Assembly: GCA_015661095.1 (NCBI GenBank)
Contig: JACVQI010000007.1
Location: 1-20,491, forward strand
DNA length: 20,491 nucleotides
Direction of reading: 5' to 3'
DNA from: Gammaproteobacteria bacterium
GTDB lineage: Bacteria; Pseudomonadota; Gammaproteobacteria; Eutrophobiales; Eutrophobiaceae
Shown piece by piece: positions 1 through 7,689 of the stretch. Made by a program: the position numbers and the translations under genes. The notes below the pieces were generated by a model. That model worked only from the letters and a program-made list of their open reading frames with translations, had not been told where the DNA came from and ran no database searches. Within the stretch, counting starts at the first letter, position 1; each line of letters begins with the position of its first letter.

Positions 1-455
1 ATCCCTTCGTCATCCTCCAGTTCGCACAGACTGCCACCGGCATCATTTACGAAATGGTCATACCCATAGATGGTGCGCGCCTTGTCAATAAAGCCCGGCA
101 CGTCCTGCATGGAGGCAATCTCAGCCACCCGGTGTAACTGCTGACGCCGTTTAAACTCCCGTAAGCCCAGACCACCCAGGTCCGGATTGCCGACCTTGCC
201 CAGAAAGCTGGACAACGGCTGCAGATTATCGACCGAGATGTTGTTGGAGATGTGAATCGAATCCGACCGAAGCAGATCGCGCAAAAAATCAATCTGCATG
301 GCCTGGAATTTGACATTATCGAGGATGGCTTCCCCCATGTAACGGGTGCCGATGCGGTAATCGCCGGAATAATGAAACCATTGCCGCTTGCGCAGGACAC
401 GGGCCAGGCTGGTCTTGCCAACCCCGGACATGCCGAGCAGGGTAATCTGAATTTC
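1..455 (-). CDS. P-loop ATPase of unknown family, 5' part, start codon unclear
   Basis: This is the N-terminal ~150 residues of a nucleotide-binding protein that runs off the left edge. The frame opens with HEIQITLLGMSGVGKTSLAR, whose GMSGVGKT is a Walker A (P-loop) motif right at the N-terminus, as in small kinases and GTPase-like ATPases. Further on it reads HYSGDYRIGTRYMGEAILD, then a less distinctive stretch ending SLCELEDDEG. I do not recognise the family, so a phosphoryl-transfer or ATP-hydrolysis role is inferred from the P-loop alone. The frame is open upstream to a TGA but contains no ATG, GTG or TTG before the Met inside the P-loop. An ATG at 457-455 lies in the neighbouring frame and would join this frame if one A were added to the AAA that follows. 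Either the start is non-canonical or one base is missing in the data. Confidence 0.7.
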
Positions 456-597
456 ATGGTTAACGCCGGTGACGGAAAGTGCGCATCCTACCGTATGCCG
501 GTAAAAATGAAAATGATTTCAGTATCAGCTTAATACCCGGTGGGCGCTCGTGATGGCAATACTATTGTTATCGGGAACCGCTCTCAGGCTGCCACTC

Positions 598-984
598 TCA
601 GCCGATAATTTTGATACCCAGTCCGATCAGGGCGCCGAGTAATAATACGACATTGCTTAACATGGAGAGTAAAAAGCCCGGAGCTCTTTTTCCGGGATCA
701 GCCACATAGCCCATTAAATATAATGCCCGACCGATGATAAATATAATGCCGATAATTGCGGCGGCCAGCTCATGTACATAAGCCCCGAACATGTAGATTG
801 AGGGAAGGAATATAACCAATTGTTCAATGGTATTTTGCTGGACACGGTAATACCGTTCAAAGATTTCATTACCGGTAGTCGCGGGCGCCGGTACCTTGTG
901 TGCCACGCGGGCTCTGCCGGTCAGCATGGTGAAGACCATATATTCCAGTAAAGCCAGAAGTACGACCAGCGTTACATATTCCAT
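598..984 (-). CDS. MAPEG-family membrane protein
   Basis: A 128-residue integral membrane protein of the MAPEG family (eicosanoid and glutathione metabolism relatives). It has about four hydrophobic helices: residues 1-20, ~50-70, ~70-90 and ~105-128. Between helices 1 and 2 sits the family-like segment NEIFERYYRVQQNTIEQLVIFLP, which matches the conserved E-R-x-x-R-x-x-x-N-x-x-E pattern of MAPEG proteins. The usual length is 130-150 residues, so it looks complete. The ATG at 984-982 is preferred over a TTG four codons earlier, because the protein then starts MEYVTLVV directly before helix 1. The ribosome-binding site is only a G-rich stretch. Bacterial members rarely have a proven substrate, so glutathione-linked activity is family knowledge only. 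It is followed by the unrelated ATPase on the same strand. Confidence 0.82.
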   Translation of the reverse strand: MEYVTLVVLLALLEYMVFTMLTGRARVAHKVPAPATTGNEIFERYYRVQQNTIEQLVIFLPSIYMFGAYVHELAAAIIGIIFIIGRALYLMGYVADPGKRAPGFLLSMLSNVVLLLGALIGLGIKIIG

Positions 985-1029
985 ACCCACCCCCAAGTGA
1001 GATCTGATTTTATGGTTACCGCTATGGAA

Positions 1030-1223
1030 CCTCTGATTAACTCAGAGGTCGTCCGGCACAAGGATGTGCCGGCATTTTTCAAACAGGCAACTGTTTGAAA
1101 AATGGAGCAAAGTAAAAGTCACACCTTTTACTTTGCGGGCTCTGTAAAGTTCAGGAGGAACTTATTCAGAGTTTCCTATTACAAACCGCGGCGGACGACA
1201 GGGAAGCTCAGATGAATTCAGAG
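1030..1223. repeat. Nested multi-hairpin palindromic element
   Basis: A gene-free stretch between pnp and the MAPEG gene made almost wholly of inverted repeats. In order they are CCTCTGA/TCAGAGG (1030-1048), CCGGCACA/TGTGCCGG with loop AGGA (1053-1072), a perfect 13-base stem with loop GCAA (1074-1103), a perfect 12-base stem (1107-1136), and CTCTG..AGTTC/GAACT..CAGAG with loop AGGAG (1140-1171). An outer pair GTCGTCCG (1048-1055) and CGGACGAC (1192-1199) encloses the inner ones, and CTCTGA/TCAGAG mark the ends. The hexamer GTTACC occurs on both sides (1015-1020 and 1223-1228). The design suggests a small non-autonomous repeat or a structured RNA. It may also end transcription of pnp. Confidence 0.75.
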
Positions 1224-1234
1224 TTACCTTAGTT

Positions 1235-3316
1235 TTACACCGCAGCCTTCATGCTCAACCGCACACGTCCCTGCCGGTCTACTTCCAGCACCTTGACCTT
1301 GACCATATCGCCTTCCGCCAGTTTGTCGCTGACATTCTCGACGCGTTCTTCGCTGATCTGCGAGATATGCACCAGACCGTCCTTACCGGGCAGAATGTTG
1401 ACGAAGGCGCCGAAATCCATCAACTTCGCCACACGACCTTCATAGATCTTGCCGACTTCGATATCGGCGGTCAGGGCTTCGACTCTGCGCCTGGCTTCTT
1501 CGCTGGCCGCCTTGTCGATCGAGTAAATCTTGACGCTGCCGTCATCATCGATGTCGATGGTGGTACCGGTTTCCTCGGTGATCGCCCGGATGGTTACACC
1601 ACCCTTGCCGATCACATCCCGTATCTTGTCTGGATGGATCTTGACGATGGTGATCCGGGGCGCATATTCGGACATCTCCGCCCGCGGTTTTGCGATCACC
1701 GCATTCATTTTCTCCAATATATGCATCCGACCGGCCTTGGCCTGCTCCAGCGCGGCTTCCATAATCTCCTTGGTGATGCCCTCAATCTTGATATCCATCT
1801 GCAATGCCGTGACACCCGCACCGGTGCCGGCCACCTTGAAATCCATATCGCCGAGATGATCTTCGTCACCCATGATGTCTGACAGCACCACGAAGCGTTT
1901 CTCTTCCTTGATCAGGCCCATGGCGATACCGGCCACCGGGGCCTTGATATTGACGCCGGCATCCATGAGGGAAAGACTGGTGCCGCATACCGAGGCCATG
2001 GAACTGGAACCATTCGATTCGGTTATTTCCGAAACGACGCGCACCGAATAGGGGAAATCAGCCGGTTTAGGCATCACCGCGAGTATGCCTCGCTTCGCCA
2101 GTCGGCCGTGGCCAATCTCACGCCGTTTCGGCGAGCCAACCCGACCGATTTCTCCAACGCTGTATGGCGGGAAGTTATAATGCAGCATGAATAAATCCTT
2201 GCGCTCGCCTTCGATGGCGTCAATGATCTGGCCATCGCGCTCTGATCCCAAAGCCGTCACCACTATAGCCTGGGTCTCGCCCCTGGTAAATAACGCGGAT
2301 CCATGGGTACGCGGTAAGATCCCGACCTCGATGGCAATGGCACGGATTTCATCATGCGTTCTGCCATCAATCCGGTTTTCACCGGCGAGTATGCCGCCCC
2401 TGACGATGTTGCTTTCGAGTTTCTCGATGGCACCGAGTAACTGGGACTCAGTCCATTTTTGCGGAAACGCCTCCGCCAGCGTGGCCAGGGCCTCCTTAGT
2501 GATTTCTTCTATACGTTCGCGCCGGCTCAGTTTGTCGCGAATGGCATAGGCTTCCCGCAGCAGATCGCCGCAACGCTTGTTTACCGCGGCAGACAGTTCC
2601 GCATCCTCAACCGGAGGCTGCCAGTCCCAACGCTTGACGCCGGCGGCATTCGCCAGCGCGATGATATTGTCGATCACCACCTGCATTTGTTCATGGCCGT
2701 AAGTCACGGCCCCCAACATGACTTGCTCGGATAACTGCTGGGCCTCGGACTCGACCATAAGGACGGAACTGCGGGTGCCGGCCACCACCAGATTCAGTTC
2801 GGAATCATCAAGATTCTTGAAGCTTGGATTCAACAGATAGCTACCGTTTTTATAGCCGACCCTGGCCGCTCCGATAGGACCGTTAAAAGGGACCCCCGCA
2901 ACGGCAAGCGCCGCCGAGGCGCCAATCATCGCCGGAATATCCGGGTCGATCTCCGGATCCAGCGATAACACGGTAGCGATGATCTGTACTTCGTTCTTGA
3001 ATCCTTTCGGGAATAATGGACGGAGGGGACGATCTATCAAGCGGCAGGTCAGGGTTTCTTTTTCGGACGGTCGGCCTTCGCGCTTAAAAAAACCCCCGGG
3101 TATCTTACCAGCGGCATAGGTTTTTTCCTGATAATCGACGGTTAATGGGAAAAAGTCCTTGTCCGCGTCAGCGGTTTTGCTGGCGACACAGGTAACCAGT
3201 ACCACGGTGTCCTGGATACTGCAGACAACGGCGCCTGTCGCCTGGCGGGCGATCTTGCCGGTCTCGAGCGTGACGGTTTTATCGCCATACATGAATTGTT
3301 TACTGACTACGTTCAT
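1235..3316 (-). CDS. pnp: Polyribonucleotide nucleotidyltransferase (PNPase)
   Basis: PNPase degrades RNA 3' to 5' by phosphorolysis and is a core subunit of the RNA degradosome in gammaproteobacteria. The 693 residues match the usual ~700. The order is: first RNase PH-like domain (about 10-230, with FFKREGRPSEKE and LIDRPLRPLFPKGF), a helical linker, second RNase PH-like domain (about 310-540, with GRTHDEIR, the FPPYSVGEIGR segment, and DIMGDEDHLGDMDFKVAGT holding the metal- and phosphate-site residues), a KH domain (~555-610, VIGKGGVTIRAITEETG) and a C-terminal S1 domain (~620-690, GRVAKLMDFGAFVNILPGKDGLVHISQ). The ATG at 3316 is preceded by AAGGTAA at good spacing. It follows rpsO after 132 bases, as in E. 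coli, where RNase III and PNPase itself control the leader. Confidence 0.98.
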   Translation of the reverse strand: MNVVSKQFMYGDKTVTLETGKIARQATGAVVCSIQDTVVLVTCVASKTADADKDFFPLTVDYQEKTYAAGKIPGGFFKREGRPSEKETLTCRLIDRPLRPLFPKGFKNEVQIIATVLSLDPEIDPDIPAMIGASAALAVAGVPFNGPIGAARVGYKNGSYLLNPSFKNLDDSELNLVVAGTRSSVLMVESEAQQLSEQVMLGAVTYGHEQMQVVIDNIIALANAAGVKRWDWQPPVEDAELSAAVNKRCGDLLREAYAIRDKLSRRERIEEITKEALATLAEAFPQKWTESQLLGAIEKLESNIVRGGILAGENRIDGRTHDEIRAIAIEVGILPRTHGSALFTRGETQAIVVTALGSERDGQIIDAIEGERKDLFMLHYNFPPYSVGEIGRVGSPKRREIGHGRLAKRGILAVMPKPADFPYSVRVVSEITESNGSSSMASVCGTSLSLMDAGVNIKAPVAGIAMGLIKEEKRFVVLSDIMGDEDHLGDMDFKVAGTGAGVTALQMDIKIEGITKEIMEAALEQAKAGRMHILEKMNAVIAKPRAEMSEYAPRITIVKIHPDKIRDVIGKGGVTIRAITEETGTTIDIDDDGSVKIYSIDKAASEEARRRVEALTADIEVGKIYEGRVAKLMDFGAFVNILPGKDGLVHISQISEERVENVSDKLAEGDMVKVKVLEVDRQGRVRLSMKAAV

Positions 3317-3395
3317 TATTTATTACCTTAGTGGTTGTTTAGCAGGTGTAATTTATCGCTGCGGGATGGGAATCGGGAAGACAGACGGTATTTAG

Positions 3396-3418
3396 ACGAA
3401 GCAGCATTATAACTTCGT
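3396..3418 (-). promoter_or_regulatory. Possible pnp leader stem-loop with an embedded -10 box
   Basis: In the rpsO-pnp spacer the arms ACGAAG and CTTCGT enclose an 11-base loop on the minus strand. The loop and left arm contain TATAAT (3411-3406), a perfect -10 hexamer, but no convincing -35 box lies 16-18 bases upstream. It could be a pnp promoter or a leader hairpin like the RNase III target in E. coli pnp. The evidence is weak. Confidence 0.3.
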
Positions 3419-3448
3419 ACTAGGAAGAAATCGTTAAATACATAAACC

Positions 3449-3718
3449 TTATTTGCGCAGACCAAGCTGGCCTATCAGTTCCCGGTAACGGTCGCTGTTC
3501 TTTCTCTTGAGATAGTCCAGCAGCTTGCGGCGGCGGTTGACCTTGCGCAACAAACCCTGGCGGGAATGATGATCTTTGGTATGGATCTTGAAATGTTCCG
3601 ACAGATCGGTGATCTGCGCGGTCAGCAGGGCAACCTGCACCTCTACTGATCCTGTATCTGATTTTGTACGCTGATAACCATTAACGATATCAGCCCGTTG
3701 TTGCTGACTTAATGCCAT
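3449..3718 (-). CDS. rpsO: 30S ribosomal protein S15
   Basis: S15 is a primary 16S rRNA-binding protein that organises the central domain of the small subunit. The 89 residues equal the family length, and the signature segments are clear: DTGSVEVQVALLTAQI, HTKDHHSRQGLL and RRRKLLDYLKRK, with the ending LGLRK. A GGAG ribosome-binding site lies ten bases before the ATG and is part of a perfect 12-base palindrome (GAGACTAGTCTC, 3734-3745). That palindrome could take part in translational autocontrol, which is known for E. coli rpsO but not shown here. A strong promoter candidate lies in the truB-rpsO gap, so rpsO-pnp can be transcribed apart from the genes before it. Confidence 0.98.
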   Translation of the reverse strand: MALSQQQRADIVNGYQRTKSDTGSVEVQVALLTAQITDLSEHFKIHTKDHHSRQGLLRKVNRRRKLLDYLKRKNSDRYRELIGQLGLRK

Positions 3719-3759
3719 TACTATAAAACTCCGGAGACTAGTCTCTTAAAATCGCGCGT

Positions 3760-3788
3760 ATTGTACCCATGCGCCTGCATGTGAACAA
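3760..3788 (-). promoter_or_regulatory. Sigma70-type promoter for rpsO
   Basis: On the minus strand TTGTTC (3788-3783) and TACAAT (3765-3760) are separated by exactly 17 bases. The -10 box is followed by the G+C-rich ACGCGCG, a discriminator typical of ribosomal genes under stringent control. The predicted start lies about 35 bases before the rpsO ATG. Confidence 0.65.
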
Positions 3789-3819
3789 GACATATCATCG
3801 ATAAAAACACTTTTTTCGC

Positions 3820-4755
3820 TTATTTGCCCCGGTTGGCATGGATGACCAACCGGCGTGGGGTTACCCGACCATCCTCCAGCACTTCGCCGACACCGATGAA
3901 ATCCCCAAGTTCAGTATAGAGCCGCAACATACCGCTGGTCGGCGCACGCGGAATTATCACGGCCTGCCCATCACAGAGGTAATCCGAAATGGAGCTGGCC
4001 AATCTGACTTCCGGCAGGTTCGCCAGCGCGGCGTCAATCCCGAATAATTTTTCTTCCAGCGCCGGGGGGTTAGTTAACGCCATGTTCTCCAGGTCCGGCA
4101 GTCCGGTCATCTGCTGTTCGGTAAACGGTCCCGCCCCGGTGCGCCGCAAGACAGCAACATGGGCGCCACAGCCGAGTTCCCGGCCGATATCTGCCGACAG
4201 GGTCCTGATATAGGTCCCTTTGGAGCAACTGATGGCCAATTCCAGGCTTTCCCGCTCATGCCGCAGAAGAGTTATGTTATAGATAGTCACTGGCCGTGGA
4301 TCCCTTTCTATCTCTATACCTTGATAAGCCAGTTCATACAGACGTTTACCATCCTTTTTCAGGGCCGAAAACATCGGCGGTATTTGTTCGATCGGCCCGC
4401 GAAATTTCTGCAGAGCCGACTCAATCTGCTCGATTGAATAAGCCGCAACCGGCAACAGTTTCAATACCTCACCGAGGGCATCGCCAGTAGCTGTCTCCAC
4501 CCCAAGTTTGAAGGTTGCCAGATAGGATTTGTCCGATTCCAGTAAAAAACTGGTGAATTTCGTGGCATCGCCGAAACATATCGGCAACAGCCCCGTCGCC
4601 ATTTTATCCAGACTCCCGGTATGCCCGGCTTTACGGGCATTGAACAACTGTTTGACCCTTTGCAGTGCCTCGTTGGAAGTCAGGCCGGCGGGTTTGTCCA
4701 ATAACAAAATTCCATGAATATCACGACCCCTGACGGGCCGATGCCGTCTACCCAT
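3820..4755 (-). CDS. truB: tRNA pseudouridine-55 synthase
   Basis: TruB converts U55 of the T loop of tRNAs to pseudouridine and also helps fold tRNA. From the ATG at 4755 it has 311 residues, close to E. coli TruB. It begins MGRRHRPVRGRDIHGILLLDKP, and GHTGSLDKMATGLLP carries the catalytic aspartate at about residue 50. Further conserved parts are the QIPPMFSALKKDGKRLYELA segment, the CSKGTYIRTL loop and GCGAHVAVLRRTGAGPF. The last ~60 residues form the PUA-like tail (FIGVGEVLEDGRVTPRRLV). A TTG six codons upstream would give a longer form, but homologues start at the MGRR position. It follows rbfA by 51 bases and is likely cotranscribed with it. Confidence 0.97.
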   Translation of the reverse strand: MGRRHRPVRGRDIHGILLLDKPAGLTSNEALQRVKQLFNARKAGHTGSLDKMATGLLPICFGDATKFTSFLLESDKSYLATFKLGVETATGDALGEVLKLLPVAAYSIEQIESALQKFRGPIEQIPPMFSALKKDGKRLYELAYQGIEIERDPRPVTIYNITLLRHERESLELAISCSKGTYIRTLSADIGRELGCGAHVAVLRRTGAGPFTEQQMTGLPDLENMALTNPPALEEKLFGIDAALANLPEVRLASSISDYLCDGQAVIIPRAPTSGMLRLYTELGDFIGVGEVLEDGRVTPRRLVIHANRGK

Positions 4756-4806
4756 GAAATAAATCAAACCCAAGTGAAATGTTGAAAGTAACAGACATTA
4801 TCCGGG

Positions 4807-5187
4807 TTAAGACTCATCCTGCGATGTACGACTTTTGGCAGATGCGGATAAGGAATCGATCAAATCTGACATGTGTCTGCCACGTTGTATGGACACGTCA
4901 AATTCGAACCTGATCTGTGGCACGGTTCTCAGCGTGAGTACCCGGGCCAGTTCATGCCGGTAGTGCCCAGCCATTTCGTTCAGGTTCCGGACCAACTCGC
5001 TGGTCTGTTGCTGTCCGCCCAGGCAGGTGACGAAGATACGCGCATTTTTCAAATCCGGACTGATATCCACCGCTGAAACCGTGACGAGTCCGATTTTCGG
5101 ATCCGTCATTTCCCGTTGCAGCAGGATTGCCATTTCCCGTTGCACGAGATCGGCGACACGCCTGTTCCGGCCAAATTGCCTGGGCAT
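4807..5187 (-). CDS. rbfA: 30S ribosome-binding factor A
   Basis: RbfA binds the 30S subunit during late 16S maturation and is needed for growth in the cold in E. coli. The 126-residue product has the single KH-like fold: the N-terminal helix MPRQFGRNRRVADLVQREM, then MTDPKIGLVTVSAVDISPDLKNARIFVTCLG, and RVLTLRTVPQIRFEFDVSIQRG, all family signatures. The Ser/Asp-rich tail is likely disordered. It starts only three bases after the infB stop codon and lacks a strong ribosome-binding site of its own, so translational coupling to infB is likely. truB follows, the usual infB-rbfA-truB order. Confidence 0.97.
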   Translation of the reverse strand: MPRQFGRNRRVADLVQREMAILLQREMTDPKIGLVTVSAVDISPDLKNARIFVTCLGGQQQTSELVRNLNEMAGHYRHELARVLTLRTVPQIRFEFDVSIQRGRHMSDLIDSLSASAKSRTSQDES

Positions 5188-5190
5188 AGA

Positions 5191-7689
5191 CTACACCGTA
5201 CGTGCGACTTTAACCCGTTCGAAGACTTCAATCTGATCGCCAACCTTGACATCATTGTAGTTTTTGACGCCGATGCCGCACTCAGTGCCCGACTTGACTT
5301 CATTCACGTCATCCTTGAACCGCCTTAAGGAATCCAGTTCTCCTTCATGGATTACGACGTTATCCCTGAGCACCCGAATCGGATTGTTGCGTTTGACGAC
5401 GCCGCTGGCCACGATACAACCGGCTATTTGACCGAATTTTGGCGACCGGAATACTTCCTTGACTTCCGCCTGGCCGATGATCTGTTCGCGGATTTCCGGT
5501 TCCAGCATGCCACTCATGACGTTCTTGATGTCATCGATGACATCATAGATGATGCTGTAATAGCGTAAATCGATAGCTTCCTCGTCCACCAGCTTGCGCG
5601 CGGAAGCATCCGCGCGGACGTTAAATCCAATCATCATGCCTTTTGAAGCCAATGCCAGATTGACGTCTGATTCCGTGATGCCGCCGACACCGTGACTGAT
5701 AATATTGACCTTGACCTCATCTGTAGATAGTTTTTTCAGGGCATCTACCAGCGCCTCGGCGGAGCCCTGCACATCCGCCTTAATCAGGACATTCAGCGAT
5801 GACTTCCCCTCCTCTTCCATCTGCGTCAGAACATTTTCCAGTTTGGTTGCCTGTTGCTTGGCGAGTTTGACCTCGCGATACCTGCCCTGCCGGAACAAAG
5901 CAATTTCCCGCGCCTTGCGTTCATCAGGGATCACCATCATTTCATCACCGGCATTCGGTATGCCCGACAAACCGAGCACTTCCACCGGTGTTGATGGTCC
6001 GCAACCCTCCACTTCCTGGCCGGTCTCATCGAGCATGGCCCTGACCCGGCCGAATTCGTGCCCGCTCAGAATCACATCACCCTTTTTGATTTCACCGTTC
6101 TGCACCAGCACGGTCGCCACCGGTCCGCGGCCACGGTCGAGCCTGGATTCGATCACTGTCCCCGTACCCGGCCCGGTCTGGTTGGCTTTCAGTTCCATCA
6201 TTTCCGCCTGCAACAGGATCGTATCCAGCAACTTGTCAACACCGGTGCCGGTGAGCGCTGAGACATTTACGAAGATTGTTTCGCCGCCCCAGTCCTCGGA
6301 AATAACCTCATGCTTGGAAAGTTCCTGTTTGACTTTTTCGGGATCGGCATTATGTTTGTCTATTTTGTTGACGGCTATGATCATGGGCACCTTCCCGGCC
6401 CGGGCGTGCTGCAGGGCCTCCACGGTTTGCGGCATGACACCGTCATCCGCGGCCACGACTACAATCACAATATCCGTGACTTTCGCACCACGGGCCCGCA
6501 TGGCGGTAAAGGCTTCATGGCCCGGCGTATCCAGAAAAGTGATATCGCCTTTGCCGGTTTTAACCCGGTAGGCGCCGATATGCTGGGTGATGCCGCCGGC
6601 TTCACCCGCGGCCACCTTGGTCCGACGGATATAATCCAGCAACGACGTCTTGCCGTGATCAACATGTCCCATAATCGTAACCACCGGCGCCCGCGATGAT
6701 TGATCGCCTTCCGTGCGAGCGGATTTTATAATTTCATCTTCGAGGGCATTTTCCTGGAGGAGTTTCGGAATATGCCCCATCTCCTCAACGACTATCGCGG
6801 CCGTGTCCCGATCTATGGTCTGGTTTATCGTTACCATACTGCCCAGATTCATCATCACCTTGATGACTTCCGTGCCTTTAACCGACATACGTTGCGCCAG
6901 TTCGGCAACGGTAATGCTCTCCGGGAGCACCACCTCGCGGACCATCGGGGCAGTCGGTTTCTCGAAAGCATGCTGGGTGACCTGTTTGAGGACAGGCTTG
7001 GAGCGATGTTTTTTCTTGCGGCGTCCGGATTTATCCGAAGCGACATGTAATTCCTTACGATGAATTAACGAGGTCTTGTCCTTAATCAACGACTCGAAAA
7101 CCTTACTCTTCGGTCTGTCTTCCGCTTCCGGCAGCAACACCGGAGCCGGTGCCGCGGTGGTATCTTCAATTACCGCAAAGGTTTCAGCCTGACTCTCCAT
7201 GGCCGTGGTCGTGTCCGCTGCCTGGCTCTCGGTCACGGCGGTCTGTGCCGCCGCCGTTGCGGGGACAGGTTTCTGCGCGGCTGCGGCCTCCGCCGCGAGC
7301 CTGGCCGCCTCCTCCTTAACCTGGGCCGTTTTGGCGGCTTCGTCTTCTATGACACTGCGTTTAACGTAAGTCCGGCGCTTGCGGAATTCGACATTTATAG
7401 TCTTGGCGCTTATAGTCTTGGCGCTGCGGCTTTTAGCGCGGGTGGTGCTGGTTACCGGCACCTTGATTTCGCTGACCGATTTACGGCGCAGGGTTATCTT
7501 TCTGGGTTCGGATTTTTCATCCTTGCCATGCTTGCGCCGTAATAAACTCAGTAATTCGTTTTTTTCCGTGTCGGTGATCAGGTCATCCACCGCCTTGCTG
7601 GCAAAGCCTGCCTCTTCCAGTTGCTCGAGTAAGCGTTCAACCGAAATACCGATAACATCGGCGTATTCACTGATTTTGACATCAGGCAT
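5191..7689 (-). CDS. infB: Translation initiation factor IF-2
   Basis: IF-2 is the GTPase that brings initiator tRNA to the 30S subunit and drives subunit joining. The 832-residue product opens with an IF2_N helix bundle (MPDVKISEYADVIGISVERL). A basic, then Ala/Glu-rich low-complexity linker follows, then a second IF2_N region (VREVVLPESITVAELAQRM, ~250-310). The G domain shows G1 GHVDHGKT (341-348), the GGITQHIGAY switch, G3 DTPGH (387-391) and G4 NKID (441-444). Domains II, III and C2 complete it. The ATG at 7689 is chosen over a GTG five codons earlier: it has GAGGA at ideal distance and overlaps the nusA stop by eight bases, suggesting coupling. The linker contains an exact 15-base tandem duplication. 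Confidence 0.98.
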   Translation of the reverse strand: MPDVKISEYADVIGISVERLLEQLEEAGFASKAVDDLITDTEKNELLSLLRRKHGKDEKSEPRKITLRRKSVSEIKVPVTSTTRAKSRSAKTISAKTINVEFRKRRTYVKRSVIEDEAAKTAQVKEEAARLAAEAAAAQKPVPATAAAQTAVTESQAADTTTAMESQAETFAVIEDTTAAPAPVLLPEAEDRPKSKVFESLIKDKTSLIHRKELHVASDKSGRRKKKHRSKPVLKQVTQHAFEKPTAPMVREVVLPESITVAELAQRMSVKGTEVIKVMMNLGSMVTINQTIDRDTAAIVVEEMGHIPKLLQENALEDEIIKSARTEGDQSSRAPVVTIMGHVDHGKTSLLDYIRRTKVAAGEAGGITQHIGAYRVKTGKGDITFLDTPGHEAFTAMRARGAKVTDIVIVVVAADDGVMPQTVEALQHARAGKVPMIIAVNKIDKHNADPEKVKQELSKHEVISEDWGGETIFVNVSALTGTGVDKLLDTILLQAEMMELKANQTGPGTGTVIESRLDRGRGPVATVLVQNGEIKKGDVILSGHEFGRVRAMLDETGQEVEGCGPSTPVEVLGLSGIPNAGDEMMVIPDERKAREIALFRQGRYREVKLAKQQATKLENVLTQMEEEGKSSLNVLIKADVQGSAEALVDALKKLSTDEVKVNIISHGVGGITESDVNLALASKGMMIGFNVRADASARKLVDEEAIDLRYYSIIYDVIDDIKNVMSGMLEPEIREQIIGQAEVKEVFRSPKFGQIAGCIVASGVVKRNNPIRVLRDNVVIHEGELDSLRRFKDDVNEVKSGTECGIGVKNYNDVKVGDQIEVFERVKVARTV

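Noticed and set aside
47..457. Minus-strand ORF of 136 residues starting at the ATG at 457
   Set aside because: Its product is rich in Cys, Arg, Ser and Trp with no known motif. The adjacent frame carries a clear Walker A motif and normal composition, so this is a shadow apart from possibly supplying the start codon.
252..533. Plus-strand ORF of 93 residues
   Set aside because: It lies opposite the P-loop ATPase and its start region, and its product shows no family features.
5705..6571. Plus-strand ORF of 288 residues opposite infB
   Set aside because: It is Ser/Thr-rich, antisense to the conserved IF-2 G domain and later domains, and has no recognisable motif.
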